Shown one piece after another: positions 21,783 through 31,156 of a stretch of 50,770 bases of DNA. The notes below the pieces were generated by a model. That model was not told where the DNA came from. It did not search any database and worked only from the letters and a program-made list of their open reading frames with translations. The stretch spans positions 1 to 50,770 of the forward strand of contig CAZWUI010000009.1 of NCBI GenBank assembly GCA_964637515.1. Reading direction: 5' to 3'. The DNA is from RGIG4097 sp964637515. GTDB taxonomy: Bacteria; Bacillota; Clostridia; Christensenellales; CAG-917. A program made the translations under genes and the position numbers. Positions within the stretch are counted from its first letter, which is position 1. Each line of letters begins with the position of its first letter.

Positions 21783-23912
21783 TTAGTCGTCCATCGAATC
21801 AAGGGTTTCGTAGCGGATTTGCTTTTTCTCTTCCTTGGTGAGTTTGCCTTTCGACACTTGCTTGCTGTCGCCGTGTTTGACGAACAACATAAGCACGATT
21901 GCGATTGCTACGCAGATTGCGCTGTACAAGAACAAGAACTTGTTTCCGCCCGTGTCCATAATCGCACCGCCGATTGCGGGGGTGATTGCTTGTGCGGACA
22001 TGGTTGCCATATAGTAGTAGCCGGTGTATTGACCGACGGTTTCCGCGGTGGAAAGTTCGGTGACCATCGGGAAAGTGTTGACGTTTGCGATGATGAGTCC
22101 GAAGCCTGCGATCAGGTAGAACAACATGAAGAGAACCATTTTTACGGTTGCTTCATCACCGGGTTTGAGCACTGCGAAGATGAGAATGAAGGAAACGACT
22201 GCAAGTCCGAAACCTATCATAATGGATTTTCTTCTGCCGATTTTTGCCGCCATGTAGCCGACGGGGATGAATGCGATTGCACTGATACCCATACTGACGC
22301 CCGAGATGATCGATGCGATACCTGCGGACAAGTTGAGTGCTTTGGTCGTGTAGACGGAAAGGTTTGAAGACACTGCATTGTAACCCATGAACCACATGAA
22401 TATGGATGCAAGGATAAGGATGAATGATTTGAAACGCGCTTTTTCAAGGTCGGTTTTTTCGTTCCAACTATCTTTGAAGGACTTATGCGTCTTTTTGTTT
22501 TCAACGACTTCTTGCGCAAATTCGAGTGCTTCTTCGGAGATGCCTTCCGTAGGTTTGCTGTCAAGGTCGATACCTTCGCTTTCTTCAAGGAGTTGTTCCG
22601 CTTTTGCCTTGGTTTCTGCGGATTCTTCTTCGTCGAAGTCGTCAATGCCGTACTCTTTGCAGATTTCTTGGCAACGTGCGACGAGTTTTTTCTCGTTGAC
22701 GAGAGCGAGGAATCCCGCAAGGAGCAGGAGCATACCTGCCGCAACCGAGCCGAAGATGATGACGTAGTTGTAAATGTTTTCCCCAAACAGGACTACGGTG
22801 TAGATCAAGAACGCTATCGCACCGCCGATACCGCCGCACAGGTTGATGATTGCGTTGCCTTGAGAACGCAAGGGTTTGGGAGTGACGTCGGGCATAAGCG
22901 CGACTGCGGGACTTCTGAACGTCGCCATTGCGATAAGAACGAGAAGCAAGATGACCATGTAGACGACAAGGCTCTTGATTCCGTAGAATCCCGAATAATT
23001 CTCACTGCCGATGCCGCCTTCAATACTTGCCTGTCTGATAAGGAAGGACTTGTAGGAGTTCATACCCGTTGCAACGAACTTGCTATAATAGGCGTTGGAA
23101 TCAACGAGTTCCTGATAAGTTCTGCCCTCGACAGGGGATTGAGCCATCAAATCGGTGACTTCTTCACCGTCGTAATAATAGGTCACCGAACCTATCATAT
23201 TGAGAATTGCCTTTTTGGAAGTCATCTTCTCGTAGCTGCGGATAGAAGTGAAAAACTCTCTTGCGTTTGCGAATGCGGGAAGACCTTTTTCAACTCTTTC
23301 CTTGTTTATTTCGTCAAGGTTGTTGTTGATGTAGGTGATGTCGCAAAGGTCCGTCGCACTGACCGATTCGTAGATGTTCGTCTTGTTTTCGGACGCATCG
23401 TACCAATCGCCGAGAAGAGAGGACATATATCCGTCTTCGGACAAGTGAGATTCGACTGCGGTGTGGATATAGTCGTTGGATTGCTTTTGTTGGTTGATCG
23501 TGACGAGAGGCACGAACACCATGAGCGCAACCGCCGCTACCGTACCGATGACGATGAAGGGGGTACGTCTGCCCCACTTCTTTGCGAGTTTGCCATGGGC
23601 GTTGTCGCTGAGTTTGCCGAACACGGGGAGCATGAACAACGAGAGCAAGTTGTCAAGACCCATGATGAGTCCGCGCGCCCAACTGGGAAGACCGTATGCA
23701 TTGTCGATGAGAAGGGGCACGACAAAGTCGTATGCGGTCCAGAAAAGCATGATGATTGCGAATGCAAAACCGACTTTGAACGTGATAGGATAATTCAGTT
23801 TAAGCGGTTCTTTTTGTTTGGTTTCGCCGTTAGCGATTTCAGTCCCGACGTCGACTGCGGATTCTTCCGCGATTTCGGACGTTTCGGGAATGAAGTCTTG
23901 TTTTTCGTCCAT
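21783..23912 (-). CDS. MFS transporter, SLC45/GPH sugar-type, with large insertions
   Basis: A 709-residue transporter, well above the usual 450-500. An acidic N-terminus (1-40) leads to TM1-TM3 with TAYDFVVPLLIDNAYGLPSW and KKWGRRTPFIVIG, as in SLC45/GPH sugar porters. About 170 residues (140-310), predicted outside the membrane, are inserted before the next helix. A second hydrophilic insert of ~95 residues, acidic and helical, lies between the two halves (about 405-500). The second half carries AAKIGRRKSIMIGF. Neighbouring glycogen genes make a maltodextrin or other oligosaccharide a reasonable substrate, which is inference. TCCTTAAA-type SD (AAGGAG) before ATG 23912; terminator at 21750-21782. 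Monocistronic. Confidence 0.82.
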   Translation of the reverse strand: MDEKQDFIPETSEIAEESAVDVGTEIANGETKQKEPLKLNYPITFKVGFAFAIIMLFWTAYDFVVPLLIDNAYGLPSWARGLIMGLDNLLSLFMLPVFGKLSDNAHGKLAKKWGRRTPFIVIGTVAAVALMVFVPLVTINQQKQSNDYIHTAVESHLSEDGYMSSLLGDWYDASENKTNIYESVSATDLCDITYINNNLDEINKERVEKGLPAFANAREFFTSIRSYEKMTSKKAILNMIGSVTYYYDGEEVTDLMAQSPVEGRTYQELVDSNAYYSKFVATGMNSYKSFLIRQASIEGGIGSENYSGFYGIKSLVVYMVILLLVLIAMATFRSPAVALMPDVTPKPLRSQGNAIINLCGGIGGAIAFLIYTVVLFGENIYNYVIIFGSVAAGMLLLLAGFLALVNEKKLVARCQEICKEYGIDDFDEEESAETKAKAEQLLEESEGIDLDSKPTEGISEEALEFAQEVVENKKTHKSFKDSWNEKTDLEKARFKSFILILASIFMWFMGYNAVSSNLSVYTTKALNLSAGIASIISGVSMGISAIAFIPVGYMAAKIGRRKSIMIGFGLAVVSFILIFAVLKPGDEATVKMVLFMLFYLIAGFGLIIANVNTFPMVTELSTAETVGQYTGYYYMATMSAQAITPAIGGAIMDTGGNKFLFLYSAICVAIAIVLMLFVKHGDSKQVSKGKLTKEEKKQIRYETLDSMDD

Positions 23913-24068
23913 AATTTTCTCCTTAAAGATATATCTCTAATATAGATATTATAAAATAAATAATCATTATTGTAAAGGGCGGTTTTGAATTTTACAAGAA
24001 TTTTACAAAACTCCGTCGAAATTCGTCGAAAACGCAAACACCGCAAATTTTGTTTTCTTTCGCAAAAT

Positions 24069-24110
24069 GAAAAAGCAAACGAGAAAGTCCGTTTTCGTCG
24101 TTTGCTTTGT
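24069..24110 (-). terminator. Intrinsic terminator of the glycogen operon
   Basis: Minus strand: AAAGCAAACGA pairs with TCGTTTGCTTT around a loop with a secondary GAAAA/TTTTC pairing, followed by a T run. It lies 40 bp downstream of the GH13 stop. Confidence 0.7.
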
Positions 24111-24150
24111 TTTTGACAAAATTCAATGTTTATTCGTGCGTTTCAAGCGG

Positions 24151-25881
24151 TTAAACCGCAAATACGCTTTCTCCGTCCACGATGACGATTGCGCCGTTGC
24201 CGTCCGATTCAAGACGCAAGACGTGTCCGTCCGCTCTTCTTTCGATGACAAGGTCTCCGCTCAAAGTGGTTTCGCCTTTGAATAAATCGGGATGATTTTT
24301 TCTGAGTTTTCCGAGTTTTTGATAGTGGTCGAGCAATTCCGCATTCTCTCTACCCCACGGATAAGTCACGCGGTTTAGGGGATCTTCAAAACCTTGCACA
24401 CCCACTTCGTCCCCGTAAAACAGGCAAGGTACACCGGGAAGCACGTATTGCAAAGTGGACGCAAGTTTCAGCCTGCGGACACCGAGTGCGTACTCTTCCG
24501 CAGACAACCTGTATTCCGCCCTACCCTCTTTAGTGTGCGGGGGGATTGCACCCGACAATGCGGTTAGCGCGCGCACCGTGTCGTGAGAGTCGATGAGAGT
24601 CATACAAGAGTCAAGACTTTCTTTGGGATAGTTTTCAAGTATTCTCGAAACGGACGATATGAAATCGTTTGCGCTTCCGCCTTTTGCGAAACTCAAAATC
24701 GCTTCCTTGAAAGGATAATTCATCACGCCGTCAAGTTGACCGCCCATAAAATAAGGTCGCCATTCGCTGTAACTGACTTTCGTGGACGCGTCTTCCCAAA
24801 CTTCACCGACGATGACCGCATTTTCGTCAACTTCTTTGATTTTTCCGCAAAGTTCGGTGGTGAAATCTATGGGCAATTCGTCAACGACGTCAAGTCGCCA
24901 ACCTTTAATTCCCAACTTTCCCCATTTTTCTATCACGCCGTCTTTTCCCAAAATCAAGTTGCGATAACCGTTTGCGGACTTGTTGACGGTCGGGACGACG
25001 GTCGAACCCCACCAGCAATGGTAGGTGTTGTTTTCACCAAAATAATACCAGTCGCGGTAAGGGGATTTTTCGCTTTGATATGCACCGAGAGACGAGTAGC
25101 GACCAAACTTGTTGAAATAGACACTGTCCGCTCCCGTATGATTGAAAACGCCGTCAAGGATGAAAGAAATTCCGCGCTTCTCTCCCTCTGCGATAAGACT
25201 GCGAAGTTGCTCTTCGTCCCCGAACAAACTATCCACTTTGAGATAGTCTCCAGTGTCGTAACGGTGGTTTGACGACGACTCGAAAATAGGCGAGAGATAC
25301 ACGCACCCTACCCCCAAAGATTGCAAGTAGTCGAGTTTCGATTCTATGCCTTTGACGTTGCCGCCGAAAAAGTCGTCCGCTCGATAATCAACCCCTTCTC
25401 TTGCGTAGTCGGGGGAGTCGCACCAATTCTCGTGCAAACGACCAACTTTGTCAAACGATCTGTCTTCACCCTTGCAAAATCTATCTGCAAATATATGATA
25501 GACAATTCCGCTTTTAAACCAATTCGGCGTTTTATAGTCACATTTTGACACTGTCAACTGCCATTCGGGCAACCAATCGCCCCTAACCGCACTTCCGTCG
25601 AAGTCTCGTCCGAAGAATGCGAGAGTGCCGTCCTCAAACTCTCCTTCAAAGCGGTAATGCCATATTCCGCTCTTGTCAAGAGCTACCGTCCCCGAAAAGA
25701 CGTCCGTGTTTTCCACCCTTTCAAGATAGGGCAATTCATAACGACGCACGTCGTCGTCAAGGCGCAAAACAATAAAAACTCTCTTGATACCGAGAGCGGT
25801 TTCAAGAGGGAAACGGATTTGTGTTTCTTTGCCTACCGCAGTTGCGCCGTAGGGTTTTTTGTCGGTCAAAGGATTGTACAT
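24151..25881 (-). CDS. GH13 alpha-glucanase (cyclomaltodextrinase/neopullulanase-like)
   Basis: A 576-residue alpha-amylase-family enzyme that hydrolyses alpha-1,4 (and possibly 1,6) glucosidic bonds of maltodextrins. An N-terminal beta-sandwich (1-~115) is followed by the barrel. Region I is DGVFNHTG (243-250), region II GWRLDVVDE with nucleophile Asp331, region III EVWED with acid/base Glu360, region IV DSHDT with Asp434. The layout fits GH13_20. No signal peptide, so it works on internal glycogen fragments, after phosphorylase. I choose the MYNPLTD start (25881); an earlier ATG (25902) lies in the loop of a hairpin. Neither has a clear Shine-Dalgarno site. Last gene of the glycogen operon. 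Confidence 0.88.
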   Translation of the reverse strand: MYNPLTDKKPYGATAVGKETQIRFPLETALGIKRVFIVLRLDDDVRRYELPYLERVENTDVFSGTVALDKSGIWHYRFEGEFEDGTLAFFGRDFDGSAVRGDWLPEWQLTVSKCDYKTPNWFKSGIVYHIFADRFCKGEDRSFDKVGRLHENWCDSPDYAREGVDYRADDFFGGNVKGIESKLDYLQSLGVGCVYLSPIFESSSNHRYDTGDYLKVDSLFGDEEQLRSLIAEGEKRGISFILDGVFNHTGADSVYFNKFGRYSSLGAYQSEKSPYRDWYYFGENNTYHCWWGSTVVPTVNKSANGYRNLILGKDGVIEKWGKLGIKGWRLDVVDELPIDFTTELCGKIKEVDENAVIVGEVWEDASTKVSYSEWRPYFMGGQLDGVMNYPFKEAILSFAKGGSANDFISSVSRILENYPKESLDSCMTLIDSHDTVRALTALSGAIPPHTKEGRAEYRLSAEEYALGVRRLKLASTLQYVLPGVPCLFYGDEVGVQGFEDPLNRVTYPWGRENAELLDHYQKLGKLRKNHPDLFKGETTLSGDLVIERRADGHVLRLESDGNGAIVIVDGESVFAV

Positions 25882-25890
25882 ATTATTGCA

Positions 25891-25913
25891 CGCGTCGGGC
25901 ATTGCCCGACGCG
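25891..25913 (-). repeat. Perfect 10-bp hairpin between glgP and the GH13 gene
   Basis: CGCGTCGGGC and GCCCGACGCG with loop ATT, 8 bp after the glgP stop. No T tract follows. It may separate or stabilise the glgP message and lower translation of the GH13 gene by masking the first ATG. Confidence 0.65.
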
Positions 25914-25920
25914 GTTTGTC

Positions 25921-28368
25921 TTACTTTTTGTTCAAATCTATTTTTTCAAGATTCCAAATGTATTTTGCGTATTCTTCCACCGCTCTGTCCGCTGCGAAAA
26001 ATCCCGCTTTTGCCACGTTGACAAGGGACATGCGATTCCAACGCGCAGAGTCGAGATAGGTGTCGTTGACTCTTTGTTGTGCGTTTGCGTAGGATTCAAA
26101 GTCCGCAAGCACCATAAAGCCGTCCGCCGTGCCTCCTCTGCCTATCGTCAGACTGTCTGCGATTTCGCCGAAGTCAACTCCGCCGATACCCGCGCGCAAT
26201 GCGTCGATGAGTCGTTTGATGCGCGGATTGGTTTGATAGTAGTGAGTGGGATTGTAGCCTTTTCTCCACATTTCTTGCACTTCGTTTGCGAGAAGTCCGA
26301 ACAAGAACATATTCTCTTCCCCGACTTCGTTGTGGATTTCGACGTTTGCGCCGTCCATAGTGCCGATTGTGAGTGCGCCGTTTATCATGAACTTCATATT
26401 GCCCGTACCGCTTGCCTCTTTGCCTGCGATAGAGATTTGTTCACTGACTTCCGCCGCCGGCATTATGATTTCCGCAAGGGATACGCGGTAGTTTTCCAAG
26501 AACACGACTTTGATCTTATCCTTCACGTCGGGATCGTTGTTGATGACGTTGCCGAGAGTGCAGATGAAGCGGATGATTTGTTTCGCCATATAGTACGCAC
26601 TTGCAGCCTTTGCACCGAACACGAAGGTGCGCGGTTGAACGTCGAGATTGGGATTTTCCTTTATTCTGAAATACAGGTCAAGGATATGGAGTGCGTTGAG
26701 AAGTTGGCGTTTGTATTCATGCAAACGTTTCACTTGCACGTCGAAAATGGAGTCGGGATTGACTGTTACGCCGTTATGCTCGTAGATATATTTCGCAAGA
26801 CGTTCCTTGTTTTCGCGCTTGATTGCGCCCAAGCGTTCAAGGACCGCCCCGTCTCCCATATATTTCATAAGATCTTGCAACTTGTCCGCATCTTTGAGCC
26901 AACCGTCTCCGATGAGTTCGGTGATGAGATTTGCAAGTCCGGGGTTTGCTTCCGCCACCCACCTACGATGAGTGATACCGTTCGTAACGTTGGTGAATTT
27001 TTCGGGGTGCATATTGAAGTAGTCTCTAAAAACGTCCTGTTTCAATATGTCTGAGTGCAGTGCGCTGACGCCGTTTATCGTGTGCGAGGTCGCAAGGCAG
27101 AGATTTGCCATGCGGATTTGACCGTTGCCGAGAATTGCGTTGTGCGAAACCGCATCCCAGTTGTTGGGATAGTACGCCCAAAGTTCACCGCAGAAGCGTT
27201 GATTGATTTCGTGTATGATTTGATAGATTCTGGGGAGCAGATTTTGGAAAAGGTCTTGCGGCCATTTTTCGAGAGCTTCCGCCATAACCGTATGGTTGGT
27301 GTAACTGACCGTCTTCGTGACGATGTCCCATGCCTTTTCCCAACTCATTCCGTACTCGTCAAGGAGTATGCGCATAAGTTCGGGTATGCAGAGCGTGGGG
27401 TGCGTATCGTTGATATGGATTGCCACGCAGTCCGCAAGATTGTCAAGGGACGGATTCGTCTTCAAGTGGCGTTTGATTATGCTTTGAATGGATGCGGACA
27501 CAAAGAAGTATTGTTGTTTCAATCTCAACGACTTGCCTTCGATGTGGTCGTCTGCGGGATAAAGCACCTTTGAAATGCTCTCCGCCATAGCCTTTGCGGT
27601 CATCGCTTTGACGTAGTCACCCTTTGAAAATTCCGCCATATCGAAATCGACGGGGGACTTCGACGACCAAAGTCTTATGCGGTTGACGACTTTCGTATCG
27701 TAACCGGAAATGCTCATGTCGTAAGGCACTGCAAGCACTGTCGTATAGTCGCGTTGATGAACGGTGAGTTTGCCGTTTTCCCACGTTTCGTCCACTTTTC
27801 CGCCGAATTTAACTTCGTAGACTTCTTCCATACGCGGTGTGAGCCATACGCCACCCATCTTCAACCATTCGTCAGGTTGTTCGAGTTGCCAACCGTCCAC
27901 GATTACCTGCTTGAAAATGCCGTAGTCGTACATAATGGAAAAACCGCTTGCGGCATACCCTCTCGACGTGAGAGCATCCATATACGCCGCCGCCAGTCTG
28001 CCAAGACCGCCGTTGCCGAGTCCAGCGTCGGGCTCGAAAGAATAGAGTTCGTCCATATCCATTCCGAGCTCCTTGACGACGGGAGCGACTTCGTCGGTTA
28101 TTCCCATGTTGAACAAGTGGTTTTTAAGGCTTCTACCGAGCAAGAATTCCATGGACATATAGTAAACTTGCTTTGCGTTTTTCTCTCTGACGACCTTTTT
28201 GAAGTCCACTCTCGTGGTCGTGAGAATATCTCTCACGGCCATACAAGTCGCTTGATAGATTTGCGCCTTAGTCGCGTCTTCGGGTTTCACGCCGAAATAG
28301 CAAGCAAGAACTTGGGAAATGCTTGCCTTGAAATTTTTTGATGTTACTCCATAAATATTTTTTGCCAT
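25921..28368 (-). CDS. glgP: Glycogen/maltodextrin phosphorylase
   Basis: An 815-residue GT35 phosphorylase that releases glucose-1-phosphate from glycogen ends using a pyridoxal-phosphate cofactor. Diagnostic motifs: FEPDAGLGNGGLGRLAAAYM, VIFLENYRVS-type segment (VVFLENYRVSLAE), and the PLP-lysine motif EASGTGNMKFMINGALTIG. Length is normal, and an N-terminal allosteric extension is lacking, as usual for bacteria. Cytoplasmic. AAAGGATAGGAT precedes ATG 28368. It lies 60 nt downstream of glgA and 39 nt before the GH13 gene, so it belongs to the glycogen operon. Confidence 0.97.
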   Translation of the reverse strand: MAKNIYGVTSKNFKASISQVLACYFGVKPEDATKAQIYQATCMAVRDILTTTRVDFKKVVREKNAKQVYYMSMEFLLGRSLKNHLFNMGITDEVAPVVKELGMDMDELYSFEPDAGLGNGGLGRLAAAYMDALTSRGYAASGFSIMYDYGIFKQVIVDGWQLEQPDEWLKMGGVWLTPRMEEVYEVKFGGKVDETWENGKLTVHQRDYTTVLAVPYDMSISGYDTKVVNRIRLWSSKSPVDFDMAEFSKGDYVKAMTAKAMAESISKVLYPADDHIEGKSLRLKQQYFFVSASIQSIIKRHLKTNPSLDNLADCVAIHINDTHPTLCIPELMRILLDEYGMSWEKAWDIVTKTVSYTNHTVMAEALEKWPQDLFQNLLPRIYQIIHEINQRFCGELWAYYPNNWDAVSHNAILGNGQIRMANLCLATSHTINGVSALHSDILKQDVFRDYFNMHPEKFTNVTNGITHRRWVAEANPGLANLITELIGDGWLKDADKLQDLMKYMGDGAVLERLGAIKRENKERLAKYIYEHNGVTVNPDSIFDVQVKRLHEYKRQLLNALHILDLYFRIKENPNLDVQPRTFVFGAKAASAYYMAKQIIRFICTLGNVINNDPDVKDKIKVVFLENYRVSLAEIIMPAAEVSEQISIAGKEASGTGNMKFMINGALTIGTMDGANVEIHNEVGEENMFLFGLLANEVQEMWRKGYNPTHYYQTNPRIKRLIDALRAGIGGVDFGEIADSLTIGRGGTADGFMVLADFESYANAQQRVNDTYLDSARWNRMSLVNVAKAGFFAADRAVEEYAKYIWNLEKIDLNKK

Positions 28369-28428
28369 ATCCTATCCTTTTCTCTCTCGTTTCCCCCGTC
28401 GAGAGAAAGGTTATTATTTCTTATTGTA

Positions 28429-29853
28429 TTAGATTTCCGAATAGATTTCGATATATTTCTTTGCGCTATTATCCCAACCGTAGTCCCCCGCCATAGCGTT
28501 TGATCTGACTGCGTCGAGGTTTTCTTTGTCGTGATAGGTTGCGTACGCGCGCCATACCGCGTCGAGCATATCGTAACTGTTGTAGGTCTTGAAAGTGAAA
28601 CCCTTACCCGTCTTATCCGTGGGGTTGTAGGCACTGACCGTGTCTTTCAAACCGCCCGTTTCTCTGACGATAGGGATACTGCCATAGGTCATTGCGATGA
28701 GTTGACTGAGTCCGCAAGGCTCGAACTTGGAAGGCATCAAGAACAAATCGCTTGCGCCGTAGAGTTTGCTCGCAAGGTCGCTGCTGAATTGCAAGATACC
28801 TTTGAACTTTGCGGGATAATCGTGTTCAACTCGCTTCACGAGATTTTCGTATTTCCAATCCCCGGTGCCGAGTATTACGACTTGTATATCCGCACGAAGA
28901 ATTTCGTCTATAACCGCCGCCACGAGATCGAGTCCTTTTTGCTCGGTCAGACGAGTTACCATTGCAAGAAGAGGTCTGCCTTCGGAATAGGGAAGATTTA
29001 TCATTTCAAGCAACGCTTTTTTGTTTTCTTCCTTTTTCTTCGCAACGTTTTTCGCAGTGTAAGGCGCAAACAACGCTTTGTCCGTCTTTGGATTGTAGAG
29101 TTTCGTATCTATGCCGTTCACCACGCCGTGGATTTTGAACTTTCTCTCGGAGAGAATGCCGTCCAGTCCGTAACTGTAAAACGGATCCATAATCTCGGTT
29201 GCGTAGGTTTCCGAAACCGTCGTCACCACGGACGCACTTTCGATACCGCCTTTCATATAGTTGACGAAACCGTCGTTAAGCACGAGAGAGTGCGCCCATT
29301 CGGGAAGTCCCAAAACGTCTTCGAGCATTTCGGTGCCGTATCTGCCTTGAAATTCGATATTGTGAATGGTGAACACCGTCTTGATATTCCTGTAATCCGC
29401 ACTGAAACGGTAGAATACGTCAAGGAATACGGGAGTGAGTGCGGTGTGCCAATCGTTTGCGTGCAACACGTCGGGATAGAAGTCGATGAGAGGCATAACT
29501 TCAAGCACCGCTTTCGAGAAGAACGCAAAGCGTTCGCCGTCGTCGAAGTGTCCGTAAAGCCCGCGACGTTTGAAATAAAATTCGTTGTCTACGAAATAGT
29601 AGGTTACGCCGTCGTAAACCGCTTCGTACACCCCGCAATACTGCCTGCGCCAACTCAAATCAACGTAGGTCGAGCCGATGAAACGGAAATTGTTTTTATA
29701 TTCGTCTTTGATTTCATCCTTATAAAACGGGATGATAACTCTCGCATCGTGTCCGAGAGATGCAAACGCTTTCGGGAGTGCGCCCGCGACGTCCCCCAAA
29801 CCGCCCGTTCTGATAAAGGGCATTGCTTCTGATGCTACGAATAATATTTTCAT
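28429..29853 (-). CDS. glgA: Glycogen synthase (ADP-glucose)
   Basis: A 474-residue GT5 starch/glycogen synthase that adds glucose from ADP-glucose to alpha-1,4 chains. N-terminal MKILFVASEAMPF, the HANDWHTAL motif, and the C-terminal EPCGLSQLIAMTYG and RETGGLKDTV motifs are all present. The N-terminal signature, KTGGL in E. coli with Lys15 contacting ADP-glucose, reads RTGGL here (Arg15). The start ATG 29853 follows GGAGGT at 6 nt; the longer upstream reading frame runs into an intergenic repeat and is rejected. The 178-bp gap from glgD, holding that repeat, means glgA may also have its own promoter. Confidence 0.96.
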   Translation of the reverse strand: MKILFVASEAMPFIRTGGLGDVAGALPKAFASLGHDARVIIPFYKDEIKDEYKNNFRFIGSTYVDLSWRRQYCGVYEAVYDGVTYYFVDNEFYFKRRGLYGHFDDGERFAFFSKAVLEVMPLIDFYPDVLHANDWHTALTPVFLDVFYRFSADYRNIKTVFTIHNIEFQGRYGTEMLEDVLGLPEWAHSLVLNDGFVNYMKGGIESASVVTTVSETYATEIMDPFYSYGLDGILSERKFKIHGVVNGIDTKLYNPKTDKALFAPYTAKNVAKKKEENKKALLEMINLPYSEGRPLLAMVTRLTEQKGLDLVAAVIDEILRADIQVVILGTGDWKYENLVKRVEHDYPAKFKGILQFSSDLASKLYGASDLFLMPSKFEPCGLSQLIAMTYGSIPIVRETGGLKDTVSAYNPTDKTGKGFTFKTYNSYDMLDAVWRAYATYHDKENLDAVRSNAMAGDYGWDNSAKKYIEIYSEI

Positions 29854-29936
29854 GAGATTACCTCCGTCGCTATGACAAATATTTGAGTCGTTGTTATATA
29901 TATGGGTGGGACATCCACCCGACAGTTTGATAATGT

Positions 29937-30007
29937 TGCGCACTTGCTTTGAGTAGGTGTGAGTGCGCACTTGCTCTTTCGAAGACGGCACATCGCTCGA
30001 AATGACA
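29937..30007 (+). repeat. Dispersed intergenic repeat between glgD and glgA
   Basis: The core 29956-29992 matches the inverted sequence at 21661-21697 in 33 of 37 positions. It contains a 12-bp direct repeat, TGCGCACTTGCT (29937-29948 and 29964-29975), and ends in CGCTCGAAATGACA. A GGGTGG/CCACCC hairpin (29904-29920) lies next to it. Noncoding. Confidence 0.65.
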
Positions 30008-30031
30008 GTTTTTATCGTGCCGCCGTTCTTA

Positions 30032-31147
30032 TTATATTACTTTACCTTTAACTACAACCATAGGATAGGTTTCGTAGCCGGAGAGCGTGCGTCCGCTTTG
30101 GATTATGCAGTCTTTGTCCGTGATTGCATAGTTCAACGTCGCATTCTCCATGACGATACCGTTTTCCATGATTATTGAATTGCGGATGACCGCGCCTTTC
30201 CCGACCTTGACCGAACGGAAAAGTATGCTGTTTTCGACCGTACCGTCAATCACGCACCCGTCTGCAATGATAGAATTTTTGACGTCCGCGCCGTCACCGT
30301 ACTTGGTAGGCACGCTATCCTTGACCTTGGTGAGAATGGTGGAGTGCTTGTAGAACAAACTCTCTCTCACTTCGGGGTTGAGCAATTCCATGCTATGTTT
30401 GAAGTAGGTGGGGATGCGGTCGATAACCGCAACGTAGTCTTCCACTTCGTAACTCATGACGTAAAGGTCGTTGAGACAAGTTTGGATTATATCCTTTTCA
30501 AAGTCGTAGCAACCGTGTGCGTACGCGTTATCTATCAAGGAAATGAGCAAGTCTTTCTTGACGAAATAGATATTCAAGTCGCAGAGTTGCGCACCCGCAT
30601 CGGATGCGACGGGGAAACGCATATCGGTTATACGCTTATTCTTGTCCACGCTGACGATATATTTACGAGGATTGGTGTCGTCCGTCGAGTAGGTGAGCAT
30701 AGTTATATCCGCGCCCTTTTCGATATGAAATTTTTCCACTTCGTCGAAGTTGATATTGAACGCCATATTCGTATTCGAGATGACGACGTATTCTTCGCTC
30801 GCACTCATCATGAATCCGCGGAGAGTGTAAAGCGCTTCGATTTTGCCCTTGTACACTTCGTGCGCACTGTTGAAAACGTAGGGCGGATAAATGGATATAC
30901 CGCTGTTTTTACGGTTCAAGTCCCAATCTCTACCTTGACGGATATGGTCCATAAGGGAGTTATAGTTGTTTTTGGTGATAATGCCGATTGTGGTTATGCC
31001 CGCATGCACCAAGTTTGAGAGCGCAAAGTCGATGAGACGATACCTGCCCGCAAAAGGCAACGATGCGGTGGTGCGGTGTATCGTCAAGTCGTTGAGATGG
31101 CTTTCAGTATCCGATGCAAACAAAATCGCAAGAGTATTGTTTTTCAT
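30032..31147 (-). CDS. glgD: GlgD-type ADP-glucose pyrophosphorylase subunit
   Basis: A 371-residue GlgD, the regulatory partner of GlgC in Firmicutes. The nucleotidyltransferase fold is present (LPFAGRYRLIDFALSNLVHAGI), but the N-terminal signature GGxGxRL is replaced by LFASDTESHLNDL, so catalysis is unlikely. The C-terminal left-handed beta-helix has hexapeptide repeats (VKNSIIADGCVIDGTVENSI, AVIRNSIIMENG). It stimulates GlgC in a heterotetramer. AAGGAGG precedes ATG 31147. Only 9 nt separate it from glgC, so they are co-translated from one message. Confidence 0.95.
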   Translation of the reverse strand: MKNNTLAILFASDTESHLNDLTIHRTTASLPFAGRYRLIDFALSNLVHAGITTIGIITKNNYNSLMDHIRQGRDWDLNRKNSGISIYPPYVFNSAHEVYKGKIEALYTLRGFMMSASEEYVVISNTNMAFNINFDEVEKFHIEKGADITMLTYSTDDTNPRKYIVSVDKNKRITDMRFPVASDAGAQLCDLNIYFVKKDLLISLIDNAYAHGCYDFEKDIIQTCLNDLYVMSYEVEDYVAVIDRIPTYFKHSMELLNPEVRESLFYKHSTILTKVKDSVPTKYGDGADVKNSIIADGCVIDGTVENSILFRSVKVGKGAVIRNSIIMENGIVMENATLNYAITDKDCIIQSGRTLSGYETYPMVVVKGKVI

Positions 31148-31156
31148 AATTCCTCC

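Noticed and set aside
22485..23945. 486-residue plus-strand frame opposite the MFS gene
   Set aside because: Composition is a mirror of the MFS codons and no motif is present; the minus-strand protein has full MFS signatures.
29854..29991. N-terminal extension of glgA to 29991
   Set aside because: The extra 46 residues come from an intergenic repeat; ATG 29853 has GGAGGT at 6 nt and gives the normal GlgA start.
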